From: Cheiracanthium punctorium
Lineage: Eukaryota > Arthropoda > Arachnida > Araneae > Cheiracanthiidae
NCBI GenBank assembly: GCA_038373885.1
Contig: JAWZYV010012342.1
Span: 1-64,000 of the forward strand
Length of the DNA stretch: 64,000 bases
Direction of reading: 5' to 3'
Shown here in pieces: positions 9,740 to 20,955 of the stretch; the first letter of the stretch is position 1; the number at the start of each line of letters is the position of its first letter. Under the pieces are notes generated by a model. The model was not told the DNA's origin, did no database searches, and was given only the letters and a program-made list of their open reading frames with translations. The position numbers and the translations under genes were made by a program.

Positions 9740-10910
9740 AGTCGCGACTAGGGAGTAACTCAGATTTCTTTTCTGACGAAAGTAACGCTCAGTAAAGGAA
9801 GTGACGTATATGTCATATACTCCACGCAGCGCGCCTGAAAAAGAAGAACCACATAAAACCTACATTTTCGACCGCTCGCTGCTTTCGCCGACTTCATCTA
9901 TGTATATATAAATACGCTAAGCAAAACCTTATTGTCCCTTTTGCAGCGCACTGCGTGAACTTAGAAGGGTGAAATTTGGAATAGTTAAAGTTCGTATGGA
10001 GTTGTTTGTGCGAATGCTAAAATTTTTGTGTAATATGCTAATGCACCGTAAAAATTTAGAGAAGTAAATTGGCGAGTAATATTGTTCGCCAAGTCGGATA
10101 ATGGTTCCATTGTTGTGTCCATTTTGAAATAACAGCATTAAGTTACAACGGTACAATAGGGTTATAATATTCCAACAAATTCTCCAAAAAATGAAATTAA
10201 TCGCCAGTTTAGTGAAAATATTATCGAAATACATCAGCAATCAATAGGGGATGAAAATAATATTACATTGTTAATGAGATGCATGGAAATAGTTCCGACA
10301 AAACATACTCTCGGGTAACAGATATATAGAAGTCAGTTATTTTAGCCCTTAAAAATGATGATAGTACTTTTGTTAATACTGATATACTTAATCAAATACA
10401 CGGTGAACTGAGAACGTATCATAGTCACGATAAAATAATTTGCTATGATGACAGTAAAATTATTAATTGGATTTTTTGAGTTATTTCACTGTTAATAGTT
10501 TGGACAACTTTCAGTCAGCCGATGAAAAGCCAAGTAATTGAAACCTGCGCCAATTGCAAAGAAACCTAACGAGAATCACTGAGCATCATATCCAGTACAA
10601 AGTTCTTGCATCCGCATTTCTATACTTTGGAATTTTAATATAATTCCATATGTTTTTCCGATTTCCATAATTTTAACGAACGATTAATCCAATGAACATA
10701 CAAATTTCTTTTTAGTATATTGATACGTTTAAACATTGTGATTTGTATATAAGTACATTTTTTTTTGTATATTGATTAACACGGTATAATACGTAAGCAC
10801 CATTAATACTTTTGGCTTTGTTTTACAAAGGGACGGGGATCAATTGTAATCGCGCCAATAGCTATCAATCAAATCGAGGGGCGAATTGCACCGAAATCCA
10901 TATCTTGCTC
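9740..10910. other. Non-coding left part of the insertion
   Basis: Begins with the palindrome AGTCGCGACT at 9739-9748. A strong TATA-like ATATATAAAT lies near 9904-9913 followed by a GC-richer stretch, so a promoter of the inserted element could be here. No coding sequence recognised. Confidence 0.3.
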
Positions 10911-11110
10911 CCCCTCGAAAATACATGCTATCGCTGGTCTTTGCGACACCCGAAAAAAACATCACTTGGTCCGGCTATCGCTGTAAGGGGTACCTCGAAA
11001 ATATGCTACTGCTGGCACTTTGCAAGACCCCAAAAACCTGACTGGGTCCGGCCGTTGCTGTAGGGCCTCTTCAAAAAATGCTACCGCTGGCCAGTTGCGA
11101 GACCGCAGTG
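10911..11110 (-). repeat. Tandem repeat of about 77 bp, 2.6 units
   Basis: Successive units share CTCGAAAATA.ATGCTA, GCTGG..TTTGC, GACCC and GGTCCGGC (the last at 10968 and 11045, spacing 77). It is the reverse complement of the subterminal array in the transposon at 50490-54297 (about 53846-54180), so it is probably a relic of the same transposon family. Confidence 0.8.
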
Positions 11111-12119
11111 TTCCTCTATGATTGTCCCTTACATTTCGCGGCCGTGGGTTAAGTTCATCATCGTCAACGGTGCAACTCGCCCTTTTCTCCTTTCGACCAT
11201 TGCAACTAATTCATTCCCGTACAAAGGAAGCATTAATCAATGGAGCACGAATGCGCATCAAGTTTATGCACCGTTATGCTATCAATTAGGAAGTTTTATC
11301 TAGAATCCTATGCAGTAGAAAAATTTGGATTCCAAATAAACGGACAATTCGAAATGTCTCATGTACAACATATTCTGGAGCTATTTTATTATTCACTTCC
11401 CTAGCAGCAATCTTTCCTCGGGCTTTACCAGGCCTATGATCGATGCATCGGCTATTCATCGCCTGATCATTACTGATCATCCTTAATTTTTCGTATGTTC
11501 ATCTTTTCCCGATGATCGAATCTTTACACTGAGATCTGATAGGCGCTTTCAAGATTGCGAAGGGTAAAGCGAGCAAACAGGTTTATATCGGTCTTTCTAC
11601 CAAGTAGCTGAACGGCTGGATATCTCCGTTCCTTCATTAATGTGCAAAGAGCATCATACGCACACCATATGTTTGTTTTAAGGTTGCTGATTGGCTAAGC
11701 TATTACGCGGAAAGACAAGACAGGCGACAAAATGCTGAATCATGTTGTCCTCTTCCTGCTCTTAGCTTTGTCGTGTTCTCCTGTATGTATCTGTCTTGTG
11801 CTAGCTAAAAGGGCACCTTGCCTTAGTCAATCTCTGTCAGAGGGGAGACAAGGAATATTTTTAAAACAAAATTTGTCAGCGACTAAAAATTCTGGAAGTT
11901 TCCTGAAAAAGTGCGAAATTAATATATACATATAAGAAATTTTCCTTTGTGTAAATTTTAAATTACATTTCATTCAAAAACTTGCATTCTTCCCTAGAAC
12001 AGCCTTGAAGAAAAGGATATTTAGTTATAAAATTATATATGCATATGAAAGTACATGAATTAATTGATACAATAAAAGAAATAAACAAGCTAATATGCAA
12101 ATCAACGATATATGTGCCA
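11111..12119. other. Non-coding, no feature recognised
   Basis: No repeat structure or coding similarity was seen. Short open frames here (for example 11732-11935, with a hydrophobic start) have no recognisable family. Confidence 0.3.
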
Positions 12120-12212
12120 ATTTTTATCGATTGCTCAGTTTAAAAGTTTCACCAAAGGTCATAGGCTTCACATCCTAAGTTGCAAGGCGTTTGCTCTTCC
12201 GAGATGAAAATA
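12120..12212. repeat. Direct repeat, copy 1 (partner 13238-13330)
   Basis: About 93 bp (ATCG.CTG.TCAGTTT, AAAGGTCATAGGCTTCACAT, GATGAA.ATA) recur with few changes at 13238-13330. The two copies flank a block of small repeats bounded by the word CTAGCTGGG, as if that block had been inserted with a long duplication. Confidence 0.75.
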
Positions 12213-12473
12213 CCCAGCTAGAAATGTCTTCACTTTTTTTGCAAAAAAAGTACAGATTGTGTGCAATTTGTGCATAAAAAGTGGATATTTTTTTATATTT
12301 TGAAAGCATACACTTTTTGTGCAACTTATATACAGTTTTTATGCATACTAAAAAGTGAATATTCTATACTGTCAAAAATTGTGCACAAAAAGTGTATACT
12401 TTTCAAAGTATTCAAAATATTCACTTTATATGCAAATTTTTTGCACAAGAAGTGCAAACATTTTCTAGCTGGG
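12213..12473. mobile_element. Short inverted-repeat element (CCCAGCTAGAAA ends)
   Basis: The left end CCCAGCTAGAAATG and the right end CATTTTCTAGCTGGG are inverted copies. The interior is full of TTGTGCA/AAAAAGTG words in both orientations, so most of it can fold back. TA precedes the left end; no matching duplication is seen at the right. The word CTAGCTGGGATA recurs at 13222-13233. Confidence 0.6.
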
Positions 12474-12830
12474 ATTTAAGCAGTTTGAACAGCTTTCGCA
12501 AAATCTCAAAATCTAATCCAAATTTTAAGAAACTTTAGGGGCATAGTTTAAATTGTACGACCACCTATCGTGTCACTAAATTTTGCTTTATTCACTTAAG
12601 TCGTATGTGATGCACCGACAAAAATTTACGCAGTTTGAAACGATTTTCAGAAAAAATCTCAAAATCTATTTTTTTTTAATCCGACGATTATAGCTTAAGG
12701 TGAGTGATTGCCTATCATGTCAGTAAATTTCATTCCTTTCGCTTTAGTCACTTTTACTTGATGTGCGAACAAAAATTTACGCAGTTTGAAACAATCTTCG
12801 AAAAATCTCAAAATCTATAAGAGATTTTTA
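12474..12830. repeat. Tandem repeat of about 150 bp, 2.3 units
   Basis: Units start with GCAGTTTGAA, then AATCTCAAAATCTA and about 90 bp later ACAAAAATTTACGCAG; unit starts are near 12479, 12631 and 12781. Units are diverged (roughly three quarters alike by eye). Confidence 0.65.
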
Positions 12831-13047
12831 AAATGTTCATTATAATGAATATTTTTAAAACAAACTTTTTTTTTACGGCCGTACACTGGTCCCAAATGCT
12901 TAAAACGGATAGAAATCGCAAAATCTTTTTAATTTTGAGTAGTGTACAGGAAAAATCTAGTTTTATTTAATTAGAAGCTTAAATATTCCAATTCCGAACT
13001 TGAAACAACAATCACTTGAGAATTTAGTCTCGCCAATAACGAGTCAG

Positions 13048-13115
13048 ACCCCGGTCTAGTGGTTAGAATGCCCGGCTACCAGGCGTTAGTTCCCCAGTTC
13101 GAAATAAAGTCTCGG
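13048..13115 (+). other. tRNA-like SINE head fragment
   Basis: GTCTAGTGGTTAGAATGCCC resembles the D-arm and A box of Glu/Gly-type tRNAs, and CCAGTTCGAA resembles a B box 35 bases further. The acceptor stem is not formed. Followed by AGTTCAGATGGCAGCATTAA, a word also found in the 0.6 kb repeats at 39066 and 48930. Confidence 0.45.
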
Positions 13116-13237
13116 AAGCTTGACAAATGAAGTTCAGATGGCAGCATTAAAATTCAAAGAGAAGAGGAAGAAGTTCGAATTTGTTTTTTTTTTTTATTTA
13201 TTTACTTTCAAAAAAATTTATCTAGCTGGGATATACC

Positions 13238-13330
13238 CCAATTTTTATCGACTGTTCAGTTTCAAATTTTATCAAAGGTCATAGGCTTCACATCCTAAGT
13301 TGCAATGTGTTTGCTCTTCAGAGATGAATA
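13238..13330. repeat. Direct repeat, copy 2 (partner 12120-12212)
   Basis: See copy 1. A GC-rich stretch of about 200 bp (13331-13540) follows, with long shadow frames and no recognised function. Confidence 0.75.
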
Positions 13331-13540
13331 TAACCCCAATCGCAGCGGCTTTACAACGGCTCTAGGCCCAATTTTCCCCCCTTGCCGATGATCCAACCCT
13401 ACTATTCGGGAAAGGACATGCCCGAGCAAATTCCGAGATAAGAGCCCCCGACGCGATGAAGAACCTTGCATGGCGCGCGCTGCGCTTCCTCCTTGTCCGA
13501 TCATCGGCATTTCAGGAACCGATGACCGTTTGCTACTAGG

Positions 13541-13720
13541 GTTATCTCTCAAAAGAAACCAATTTCCAATTATACCTGCATTTGCGATGACAATTAGTAA
13601 GTCTCAAGGACACACATTTGAAAAAAATTGAATAGTATTGAAGCCGCCAGTTTTTCTATTGTACGTCGCAGAAAAGTAGTGTTCGATCATTCCATGGTTT
13701 GAGATGTTATATTAATTTTC
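13541..13720 (+). pseudogene. PIF1-type helicase C-terminal fragment (Helitron)
   Basis: The frame starting at 13541 reads LSLKRNQFPIIPAFAMTISK and SQGHTFEK, the conserved block near motif V/VI of PIF1 helicases (FPxxxAFAMTIxKSQGQTF). After a frame change the next block is still visible (LKPPVFLLYVA, usual form PVFSHGQLYVAxSR), then stops follow. PIF1-like helicases unwind DNA with ATP; in Helitrons this domain is fused to a Rep nuclease for rolling-circle transposition. Only about 60 residues remain. A second, separate helicase fragment lies at 61113-61890. Confidence 0.75.
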
Positions 13721-14117
13721 TACTTAAATTTTATATACTTTTAAAAAGATACACGAAATAACTGTGTAGCCTTGACGAAACCTGGGCAGTATAGGAAATA
13801 AAATAAATAAATAAATAATAAAATAAGTAAAATAAACCGGGAAATGCCAAAAAACGTATTGCCGCTTTTTAAATATGGCTTCGCCAAGTTATACCTCATT
13901 TTTCCTATCGTTCGCATTTTTCAAATAACTGGAAAATTAATGCATAATGACGTATTGGTATACGCTCGCAGCTGACGTAATAGAACAAAATGAAAAACGT
14001 TATAAGCAATTATTACAGAGGTATAAGCAATGCTTATTTAGAGGTTTAATATATTTCGGTCGAATTTCGACCACTGGGCGATCACTAGTCGTGTAAAAAT
14101 ACGCGGAACCTGTTAGG

Positions 14118-14619
14118 CAGGCCCTGATTACCGCACAGGCCAACTAGGCCACGGCCTAGGGCACCCAAGCTTAAGGGGCCCCAAAATTATTAAAATAGTT
14201 TAAGTTCTATTCCTAAAAAATTGTTATGCGCTAAATTTTTAACAGTAATGAAAACAGATAAAGCGATCATTTTGACAGCACATTCCGCTGAGCAAAAGGG
14301 TTTGTTTACACTATATTCAGGCATAAAAGAAACGTCAGTATTAACATCCCAACAATTCCACCATGGAGTAGTCACTGACGTGACGAACAATAGATTCAGA
14401 AGCATAACTTCTACATTAAATGCTAAAAATTTGTGAACTTTTAAGTTAAATCTTTTTGTACAGGAGAGAGTTTGCAGCTAAAGCACCCTCCCCTCCCCCT
14501 TATGTGTGAAATTGCGAAAGAAATATTGATATCACTGATATGACCAACAAGAAATGACTACACAGGGGCCCGACAAAAGTGCTAGGCCTAGGCCCTCCGA
14601 ATGTCTTAGTCGGGCTCTG
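14118..14619. mobile_element. Non-autonomous hAT-type element, 8-bp target duplication
   Basis: Flanked by CTGTTAGG on both sides (14110-14117 and 14620-14627). Ends are CAGGCCCTGA and TCGGGCTCTG, inverted repeats with two differences, with further inverted GGCCTAGGGC-type words just inside. 502 bp, no transposase. The perfect 8-bp duplication and CAG start fit the hAT superfamily. Confidence 0.85.
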
Positions 14620-14627
14620 CTGTTAGG

Positions 14628-15359
14628 GAAAGAAACGGCGAGAAAAACAGTCAAGAGCCGTATCTTTGAGACACCAATCTTAATTTATATATCAATAAGC
14701 GTTTTGAAGGTATTTTACATGTAATCCCAACCTCACAGGAGGTTCTCCATAATCCTTATTTTTACATGAATAATCTTATATATTATTTTGAAACATGTTT
14801 TTCTTTCGACAACCGAATTGAGAGAACGGCTGGGTGTAAAAACTCTGTTGAGGTGTCTGAAGAAAGGTCTCGGCCCGTAGATGTGCCATCAAAAGAGAAA
14901 ATCAGAAAAAGTCGAACGGTTTAGGCGTGGCAGAACGGCAAAAGTGCAAAATTTCGCCATAGAAATAACATTGTGGTTTATTAACGCAGACGATTGCCTT
15001 AGCTCCGCAAGGTTTGATTTATTTGGAAAAATATTTGTTAGAAATTGCATCCGTTTGTAAATGTTGTGTGGCAAATGTGGCAACAGTGTGTAGTGATAAT
15101 AATCTGTTGTTCTAAATTCTGATTAGAATAAGAGCGATTTAAAAAAAATAAATGAAAACCGACTACGAATTACTTCACCATAAATAAAAATTAATCGCAT
15201 TCTAAATTAAAAGGCTTTGGCCAAATTTTCACGAAGTATAGCAGATATTGCCAAATTGAGTTTAGTCTTGGTGACTAATTTTTTGACGACAAACTTGGCG
15301 ATATCTTGCCAAAACTGGTAATATTTCGCCATAGAAATAACATTGTGGAAATGTTAGTA
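14628..15359. other. Non-coding, no feature recognised
   Basis: The word AATTTCGCCATAGAAATAACA.TGTGG occurs twice (near 14951 and 15321), a dispersed short repeat. Nothing coding. Confidence 0.3.
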
Positions 15360-15478
15360 AATTTAGAAGAATGTAGTTTGAGTGAACGCGATATTTATAA
15401 TGATATATATAGTGTAATGATATATATATTTATATATAGTAATGATATATATATATTTATAATGATATATATATACAA
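15360..15478. repeat. AT-rich microsatellite
   Basis: Repeats of AATGATATATAT with variable TA runs. Confidence 0.8.
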
Positions 15479-15993
15479 CGATTAAGAATACAGGTATGCA
15501 AACCCAAGAAACAAACACTGGCTGCAAAAAGTTTAATAACAAGATAAAAGAATACCAAATGGACACTCCGTGGATTCTAACCCAACCTCAAGACGGAGCA
15601 AGCAACGGTTTAACACGGGGATGGAACACCACAAAGAAACGGACCCTGGCTGCAATCAATCCCAAACAATAGACAGAACCTACAGTTTAAAAACACGGAT
15701 ACAGAATAATAATTCGAAACCTATCAGCAGACGAAATCAACGCTTAAGAATACTGTGCTAGAAGAACATACAAAAAAATTACACTACCTGCATTCGAACC
15801 CAACTAACAGAGGAAAAAATCAATTAAAGAACACAGTTAAAGTATAATACTAGACTATGTATTAAGTCACATGTAAAGTATAGTACTAGAATGGACATTC
15901 TCCCCATACAAACCCAACCTCCAGACGGAACAATGGTATAAGAAAACAGTTAAAGAATAATACTACAACATGGACACTTTCTGGATTCTAAGT
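15479..15993 (+). repeat. Degenerate tandem repeats
   Basis: The words ATGGACA.T.T.TGGATTCTAA and AACCCAACCTC.AGACGGA recur at irregular spacing (15558, 15892, 15970), together with AAGAATA and AACACAGTTAAAG. Looks like an old, A-rich tandem array directly upstream of the endonuclease fragment. Confidence 0.55.
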
Positions 15994-16228
15994 AATTATG
16001 AATTACCGATGATTCTTACTGGAGATTTTAATGTTAATTTTTGCTCTCAAGAATCTCAGCCGTTAGTTGATTTTTTTTTTAATTTGATCTAACTAGGAAT
16101 ACTTCTAGACTTCAATCAACAACGCATTTCGGTACAGCGATAGATGCTATATTTTCAAGAAAATTAGCAAATTTAGAGAGTTAAATTTATGTTTCACATT
16201 GTAATTACCACAAACCTATAATTTCATA
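15994..16228 (+). pseudogene. Endonuclease (EEP/APE-type) fragment
   Basis: The first frame reads NYELPMILTGDFNVNF, with the GDFN motif of exonuclease-endonuclease-phosphatase nucleases. After a frame change, STTHFGTAIDAIFSR and then VSHCNYHKPIIS follow, the block ending in the catalytic His (SYHKPI type). Stops and a T-run interrupt it. The TTHFGTAIDAIF form is the one I associate with endonucleases carried next to PIF1 helicases in arthropod Helentrons; a LINE origin is the alternative. It lies 2.3 kb downstream of a PIF1 fragment on the same strand. Confidence 0.65.
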
Positions 16229-16441
16229 AATAAAAGATTATGATGACATCCAAGTACCTATTTCCATGAATAATATGAATATAACATTTATATAATCTTT
16301 GTAAATAATAAATATAATTAAATTATAATATGATATTTATTTTAAGTAAAGTTTAATCATTACAGTGATATGTGTCGTAAATGTCAAAGAAGTTTTACCT
16401 CAATCGCGCCTAAAGATTACACGCACACACTTTTTTTTTTT
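16229..16441. other. AT-rich right part of the insertion
   Basis: Non-coding, ending in CACACA and a run of 12 T where BEL sequence resumes. Confidence 0.35.
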
Positions 16442-16700
16442 ACCTTACTGTCTTTTGAGACCATACCTGAACTCTGAAGGTCTCTGATTTCTCTCTGAAA
16501 TTCAACATTTTGACTATACTTTATGAGAAATGTTTCAGATCTTTGCAACTCCTATGAGTCTACTGGTCCACTCTTCTTCTGTCCCGCTCGACAATTTTGA
16601 ATGAATCTATAAGCCAAACTTAATACACGTATCAACTTTAGATACTTACTACAAGATTTTAATAAATCATCAATAAAAGAATTAACTGTTATGTTAAAAC
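16442..16700 (-). pseudogene. BEL/Pao pre-integrase segment
   Basis: On the - strand: SKYLKLIRVLSLAYRFIQNC, then GPVDS, a stop in place of a conserved residue, ELQRSETFLIKYSQ and GMVSKDSKV. This is the linker between RNase H and integrase typical of Pao-type pol. It breaks off at the insertion point; the next residues are found at 9739 and below. Confidence 0.75.
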
Positions 16701-16742
16701 AATCAAGCATTTTAGAGTCATAATATTTAACTTTTAAAGTTG

Positions 16743-17553
16743 TTAAATTCCTCTTGTTGTACCGGAGGGGGAAAACAACTTGGAAGGGTACTCATCACCC
16801 TGCAGGAACTCTGGACCTTCGAACCACAAAACTTTCTGAGAGAACTTGTCTGGATCAAGCGTTCTGGACACTAAGTCTGCTGGATTTTGTTCGGTGGGAA
16901 CATGTCTCCACTGGTGCTTTGATGTCATGTCTTGGATAATTGCGACTCTATTAGGCAAAAAGGCCTTGAGTTGCGACGATTATTTCGTGATCCACGAGAG
17001 AACAATCATGGAATCTGACCAAAAAAAGACGTCACAGTTATGCAAGTCCAAAGTGTTCTGAACTCTCCTCATTAATTTCGCCAGAAGTACAGCAGAAGAA
17101 AGTTCAAGTCTGGGAATTGTGATGGGCTTTACCGGTGCACATCTAGACTTGCTGGACACGAGCCGAATCAATATTTCTTAAGCGGAATTCTTAGTTTTGA
17201 CATAGACGATTGCTCCATAGCATTTCGCACTTGCATCAGCAAAACCGTGCAGTTCAATGCAGACAGCATGTGGAAGGAAGATGGGCAGCGGAATCTCTAC
17301 GATTAAGGTTCTTAGAGAAGCAAGGAACCTGTTCGACTCCCGAACTTCCCTCTCAGGCAGCGAGTCTCCCCAATTTATTTTTAAGAGCCATAGTACTTGC
17401 ATGAAGATTTTTGCCCTCGCTACTACGGGACCGACTAACCCGAGGAATCGAAAATTCGTGTAATCGTGGACAACACTTGACGTTTCGTGTAAGCAACATC
17501 CTGAGGGTCGGTTTTGAACACGAACTTATCTCGGTGACAGTTCCACAGAACAC
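16743..17553 (-). pseudogene. BEL/Pao RNase H domain, frameshifted
   Basis: Three open pieces in different frames. At 17402-17178: ELHGFADASAKCYGAIVYVK with the first RNase H Asp. At 17171-16980: PRLELSSAVLLAKL (catalytic Glu) and FFWSDSMIVLSWI (catalytic Asp). At 16958-16743: HVPTEQNPADLVSRTL (final acidic/His block). The piece at 17553-17353 shows the connection region in a shifted frame. RNase H removes the RNA strand after reverse transcription. Catalytic residues survive but the frame does not. Confidence 0.85.
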
Positions 17554-17639
17554 CGAACGTTTTGACCTCTTTGCTGTCAGAAAAGGAGTTGTCTAACTCT
17601 GAGTCTGAATGCAACGAAGGGCAATTACTACCATTTGTG

Positions 17640-18346
17640 CAGCTCCATTCCAGCAGCTCTGAGCGCGCACGTCAGTTGAGCTTTTAAGTCTTGCACTTCA
17701 TTCAATGTCCCAGCCCCGGCTAACACGTCATCCATGTAGAAATTATATCGCAAATCGGTTCAGCCAAAGGAAAGTTGGGGCCTTCATCGTCAGCAATCTG
17801 CTGAAGAGTTCTCATTGCAAGAAACGGAGCACTTACTGTGCCGTAAATGACCGTATTTAATTTGTAGAGTTTAATTGGCTCGTTTGCACTCTCCCTCAAC
17901 AAAATGCGCTGCAATTCCCTCTGATCTTTATCTATTTCGATCACGCGATACATTTTTTGGATATCCGTCGTGAACGCATATTTATATCTTCTAAAGTTTA
18001 ACATGTGATCATATAGATCTCTTTGTATCACGCCTCCATTTAATTGGATTGAATTTAGTGAGTTACCTTTATTTGTTTCAGTTGACGCGTTAAAAACTAC
18101 TCTTAATTTTTTTGTTGTTTTTTCCGGCCTACACACCCCGTGGTGTGGCATGAAATAAGTAACTTCGGGTTCTTCCCCCAATATCACCTCACTCATATGA
18201 CCCAATATTTCATATTCAATAAGGAAGTTCTTATACAAATTTAAATACTCGCCATCCTTCCCTAGTCTGTTCCACAAAGAATACAACCTCTTAAGTGCAA
18301 TTGTACTTGAATGACCTAAAACACTCGGGTCCTCTTTAAGGGGCAC
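17640..18346 (-). pseudogene. BEL/Pao reverse transcriptase
   Basis: A 208-residue open piece (18346-17720) covers the fingers and palm: YFMPHHGVCRPEKTTKKLRV, VFNASTETNKGNSLN, YKYAFTTDIQKMYRVIEID (first catalytic Asp), LNTVIYGTVSAPFLAMR. The frame then shifts, and YMDDVLAGAG with the catalytic Asp pair is in another frame at about 17745-17705, continuing with LNEVQDLKAQLTCALRAAG to about 17640. Sequence divergence is moderate, so the element is old but not ancient. Confidence 0.9.
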
Positions 18347-18479
18347 TTGGACTATGTACCTACCATCCTCCTTTCTTGCATTAGCCCTCTAGAAATGATT
18401 CTCGCATATTTCGTTTTCTTTACTTCATTTTCTTTCTACTTCTTCGATTTCCCAAAATTTCTGTAAAGTTACATTTAAA

Positions 18480-18955
18480 TTATCCTCTCGAACCACAAAG
18501 TAATTGGGTCTTACTGGCAGTATTTACACTTCTCGAGGCAATATATCTGAACACACTATTTTGCAAAATTATTTCCGAATCTGGAGGATACATCTGTCCC
18601 GGTCTTAATAACTCGTAAAATATTGGGGCTCCCAAAAGCAAATCTATCTTTCCTGGAACACTGAACGACGAATCCGCTAGTCGTATCTGCGCCATACCCC
18701 CATCTGAATATTTATGGGAGATGAAGGAATACTATCAGTTATACGTTCTATAACTAAAAATTCAAGGTCACGAATAAAGGCACCCTGTTTGTTCGCAATA
18801 GTTACTGTTATACATCCCTGCAATGGCAAGGTTACACTTCCTAAACAAGACACTGTTAAATTTGTCCTATTTGTGTTCAGGCCCAACGTTTCTACGCACT
18901 TCTGACGTACGAAATGGCTCATAGAGCCGTTATCCAATTAAATTCTTACTTCCAC
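18480..18955 (-). pseudogene. BEL/Pao aspartic protease (A17-like)
   Basis: At 18937-18677: LDNGSMSHFVRQKCVETLGL, with the DNG in place of the usual D-S/T-G active-site triplet, preceded by an in-frame stop. A second piece at 18695-18480 (IRLADSSFSVPGKIDLLLGA) is the typical downstream block ending in the LLGA motif. The protease would process gag-pol; the stop and frame change make it non-functional. Confidence 0.8.
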
Positions 18956-19036
18956 AAAATTATTTGATCTATCTTTAATTAATCCTTGTGCGGTACTCAA
19001 AAGAACAGTAGTCGAATGATTTTCGACACTAGCCGC

Positions 19037-20290
19037 TCAATAAGTCGACTCTGGATTACTCTGTGTTTGGAATATGCTTTCCGGTGCAAAAACTCTCGAG
19101 TTTACATCTAAACCTTTATTTTCTGCGATATTGCGATTCTTGTTTTGACTTTCAGAAATCCTCTTAGAACGGCTATTTTTGATTTCTCCCTCACTACGCG
19201 GTACGTTGCTCTGAAAATGGAGTGAATTATAATGCCTTTTTCCGCATTCCCGGCACGAAAACTTTGACGTACAATTTTTTAAACTATGTTTTCTTACGAA
19301 ATTAAAACAAAACTTATTTTGTTTAACTACCTCCAGTCTTTCTGGAACGAACCTTTTCTCTAGATCGGACATCGGTACAAACTATGTGTTTCACCCTTGC
19401 ATAAAACGCATCTAAAATTGTTATTCACATTTGTTCCAGTTCCAGAAAAAAAGGACCTAACATTTGGCCCCCTTTGGATCGGACGAAAGCCTTTAAAGTT
19501 AGTTGGTGCCTCACCTAGAGTTTTGTTTTTCGACTGGTAGAACACGTCACAGTTTTGGGTCATTTCGGTTAGCGACATCGAGCCTTATCCTTATTTTATA
19601 CTAACATGCATGGAAGTTTCACGATCCAAAGTTGAAAAGAGCCTGTCTGAGACAATTAACTGTTTAACTCGTCAAAAGTCTTAACTTTTCTCATTTTTAA
19701 ATAACATTTGTCTGAGACAATTAACTGTTTAACTCGTCAAAAGTCTTAACTTTTCTCATTTTTAAATAACATTCCCTAGCCGTCGTAAGCCTTGGGGCAA
19801 ACTGCGTATGGGACTCACTTGCCTGTCTGGACGCTTTCCGAAAATTTTCCAGGCACGCCTGAGCCGTGGACTCATAATGTTTCAGAACAACGGTTTTAAT
19901 TTTTCATAATCCCAAATTGCTTTACCCTGAACACATGTCAGTATGTTGTTTGCACGGTCTCCCAACAAAATTAAGAAAATTTACGCCTGGTACGATTTTC
20001 GTACACTTTTTAATTCAAACGCTCTCTCTAAATATTCAAAAAAATGTCCCCAAGCTTCAGACTTTGTAGGGACCTTAACGGTTAAGACACGCACACTCTT
20101 AACTAGAGAATCGATTGATTCTATTTTATCACTTTTAGATTCGTCCACATTTGTTGATGATTCTTTCCTTAATTCCGCCAAATTTATATCGGCCTGAATT
20201 CGCTCCAATTTTAATTTTTCAGTTTGAACAATTGAAGCCTCCTCACTACGCCTTACCTCAATAACGAAATTTGCGATATCCGTTACTAAG
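19037..20290 (-). pseudogene. BEL/Pao gag with zinc knuckles
   Basis: The N-terminal part (20208-19981) resembles the capsid-type domain (WGHFFEYLERAFEL). Zinc-binding segments occur at 19450-19360 (FRCVLCKGETHSLYRCP) and 19310-19200 (FCFNFVRKHSLKNC and CRECGKRHYNSLHF, close to CCHC knuckles, with one Cys changed to Phe). The middle is interrupted by a perfect 65-bp tandem duplication (19645-19774) that shifts the frame. Gag would form the particle that packages element RNA. Confidence 0.75.
19645..19774. repeat. Perfect 65-bp tandem duplication in BEL gag
   Basis: Two adjacent identical copies beginning GTCTGAGACAATTAACTG; starts at 19645 and 19710. 65 is not a multiple of three. Identity suggests a recent event compared with the decayed gene around it. 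Confidence 0.95.
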
Positions 20291-20878
20291 ATAGAGTCAC
20301 TTTTTTCTTATAACTATCTTTAATTTTTCTCATTAAATCAGAAACTGTATCCTTTTCATGAACTTCCTCACCTATCACCGCACATATCAATTTTAAATCG
20401 TTTTTATGCGAACATTTTATTTATTTATTTGAACATTTTATTTATTTATATATTTATTTAGAAACACTCAAAAACCAAAAAATTACGGAACAGTAACACT
20501 AAACTTACTCAAACAGAACCAGAAATTGAAATTGCAACACATAAAATGGGGAGAATGCAATCGAACATACCTCCCATAACTTCATAATAAAGCCTTTCCA
20601 GGTTCGTTAAAACGCCATCACTTCATTCTTTAGTTTCAAATGACAGTCACTTATTTTCACCACTAGAACACGAAACAATAAATCACATTAGAATACGAAG
20701 CAACGCCACTTTTTGCTGACAAATTCGCAGTCGTCTCCGGCTTTAGACGATGACCAGACGAACAATAAACTCTGTAGTTAATACTCCTCAGATGAATTAA
20801 TTGTAGAGAAATCTATACTCGAAATAAATTCTCACACACAAATGGACTGTATAACTTCTTATTTTATTTTGGTTTCGC
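20291..20878. other. BEL 5' untranslated region, AT-rich
   Basis: Lies between gag and the 5' LTR. Contains TTTATTTATTTAT repeats near 20418-20460 and a possible primer-binding site right next to the LTR (TGGTAGCGAAACC on the - strand, near 20871-20883). No gene. Confidence 0.4.
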
Positions 20879-20955
20879 TACCACAAAACGACCGTCTTTT
20901 CTTCATTTAAGAACACAATATTACGAGCGATCCACCTGTCTGTCGCTTCTCACAC
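20879..20955 (-). repeat. BEL 5' LTR, 3' piece
   Basis: Matches the inner half of 6812-7005 (TACCACAAAACGACC, TATTACGAGCGATCC). The LTR is interrupted after TCTCACAC by a hAT-like element and continues at 21632. Confidence 0.8.

Larger units (their letters stand above)
9740..16441. mobile_element. 6.7 kb insertion splitting the BEL pol, Helitron-like content
   Basis: BEL coding sequence stops at about 9739 and resumes at 16442. The insertion borders lie in T-rich words (ACTTTTT at the left, a 12-T run at the right). Inside are a PIF1-helicase C-terminal piece (13541-13720) and an endonuclease piece (15994-16228), both on the + strand and in the order helicase then endonuclease known from Helentron-type rolling-circle elements. 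The rest is non-coding and itself contains repeats and a hAT-like element. That it was a single Helentron insertion is inference; piecemeal insertions are possible. Confidence 0.45.

Noticed and set aside
10911..11110. CRISPR-like array
   Set aside because: Eukaryotic context, contiguous 77-bp units without distinct spacers; it is a tandem repeat.
13295..13552. 85-codon - strand frame in a GC-rich stretch
   Set aside because: Basic, low-complexity translation without family resemblance; the same stretch holds a helicase fragment on the other strand.
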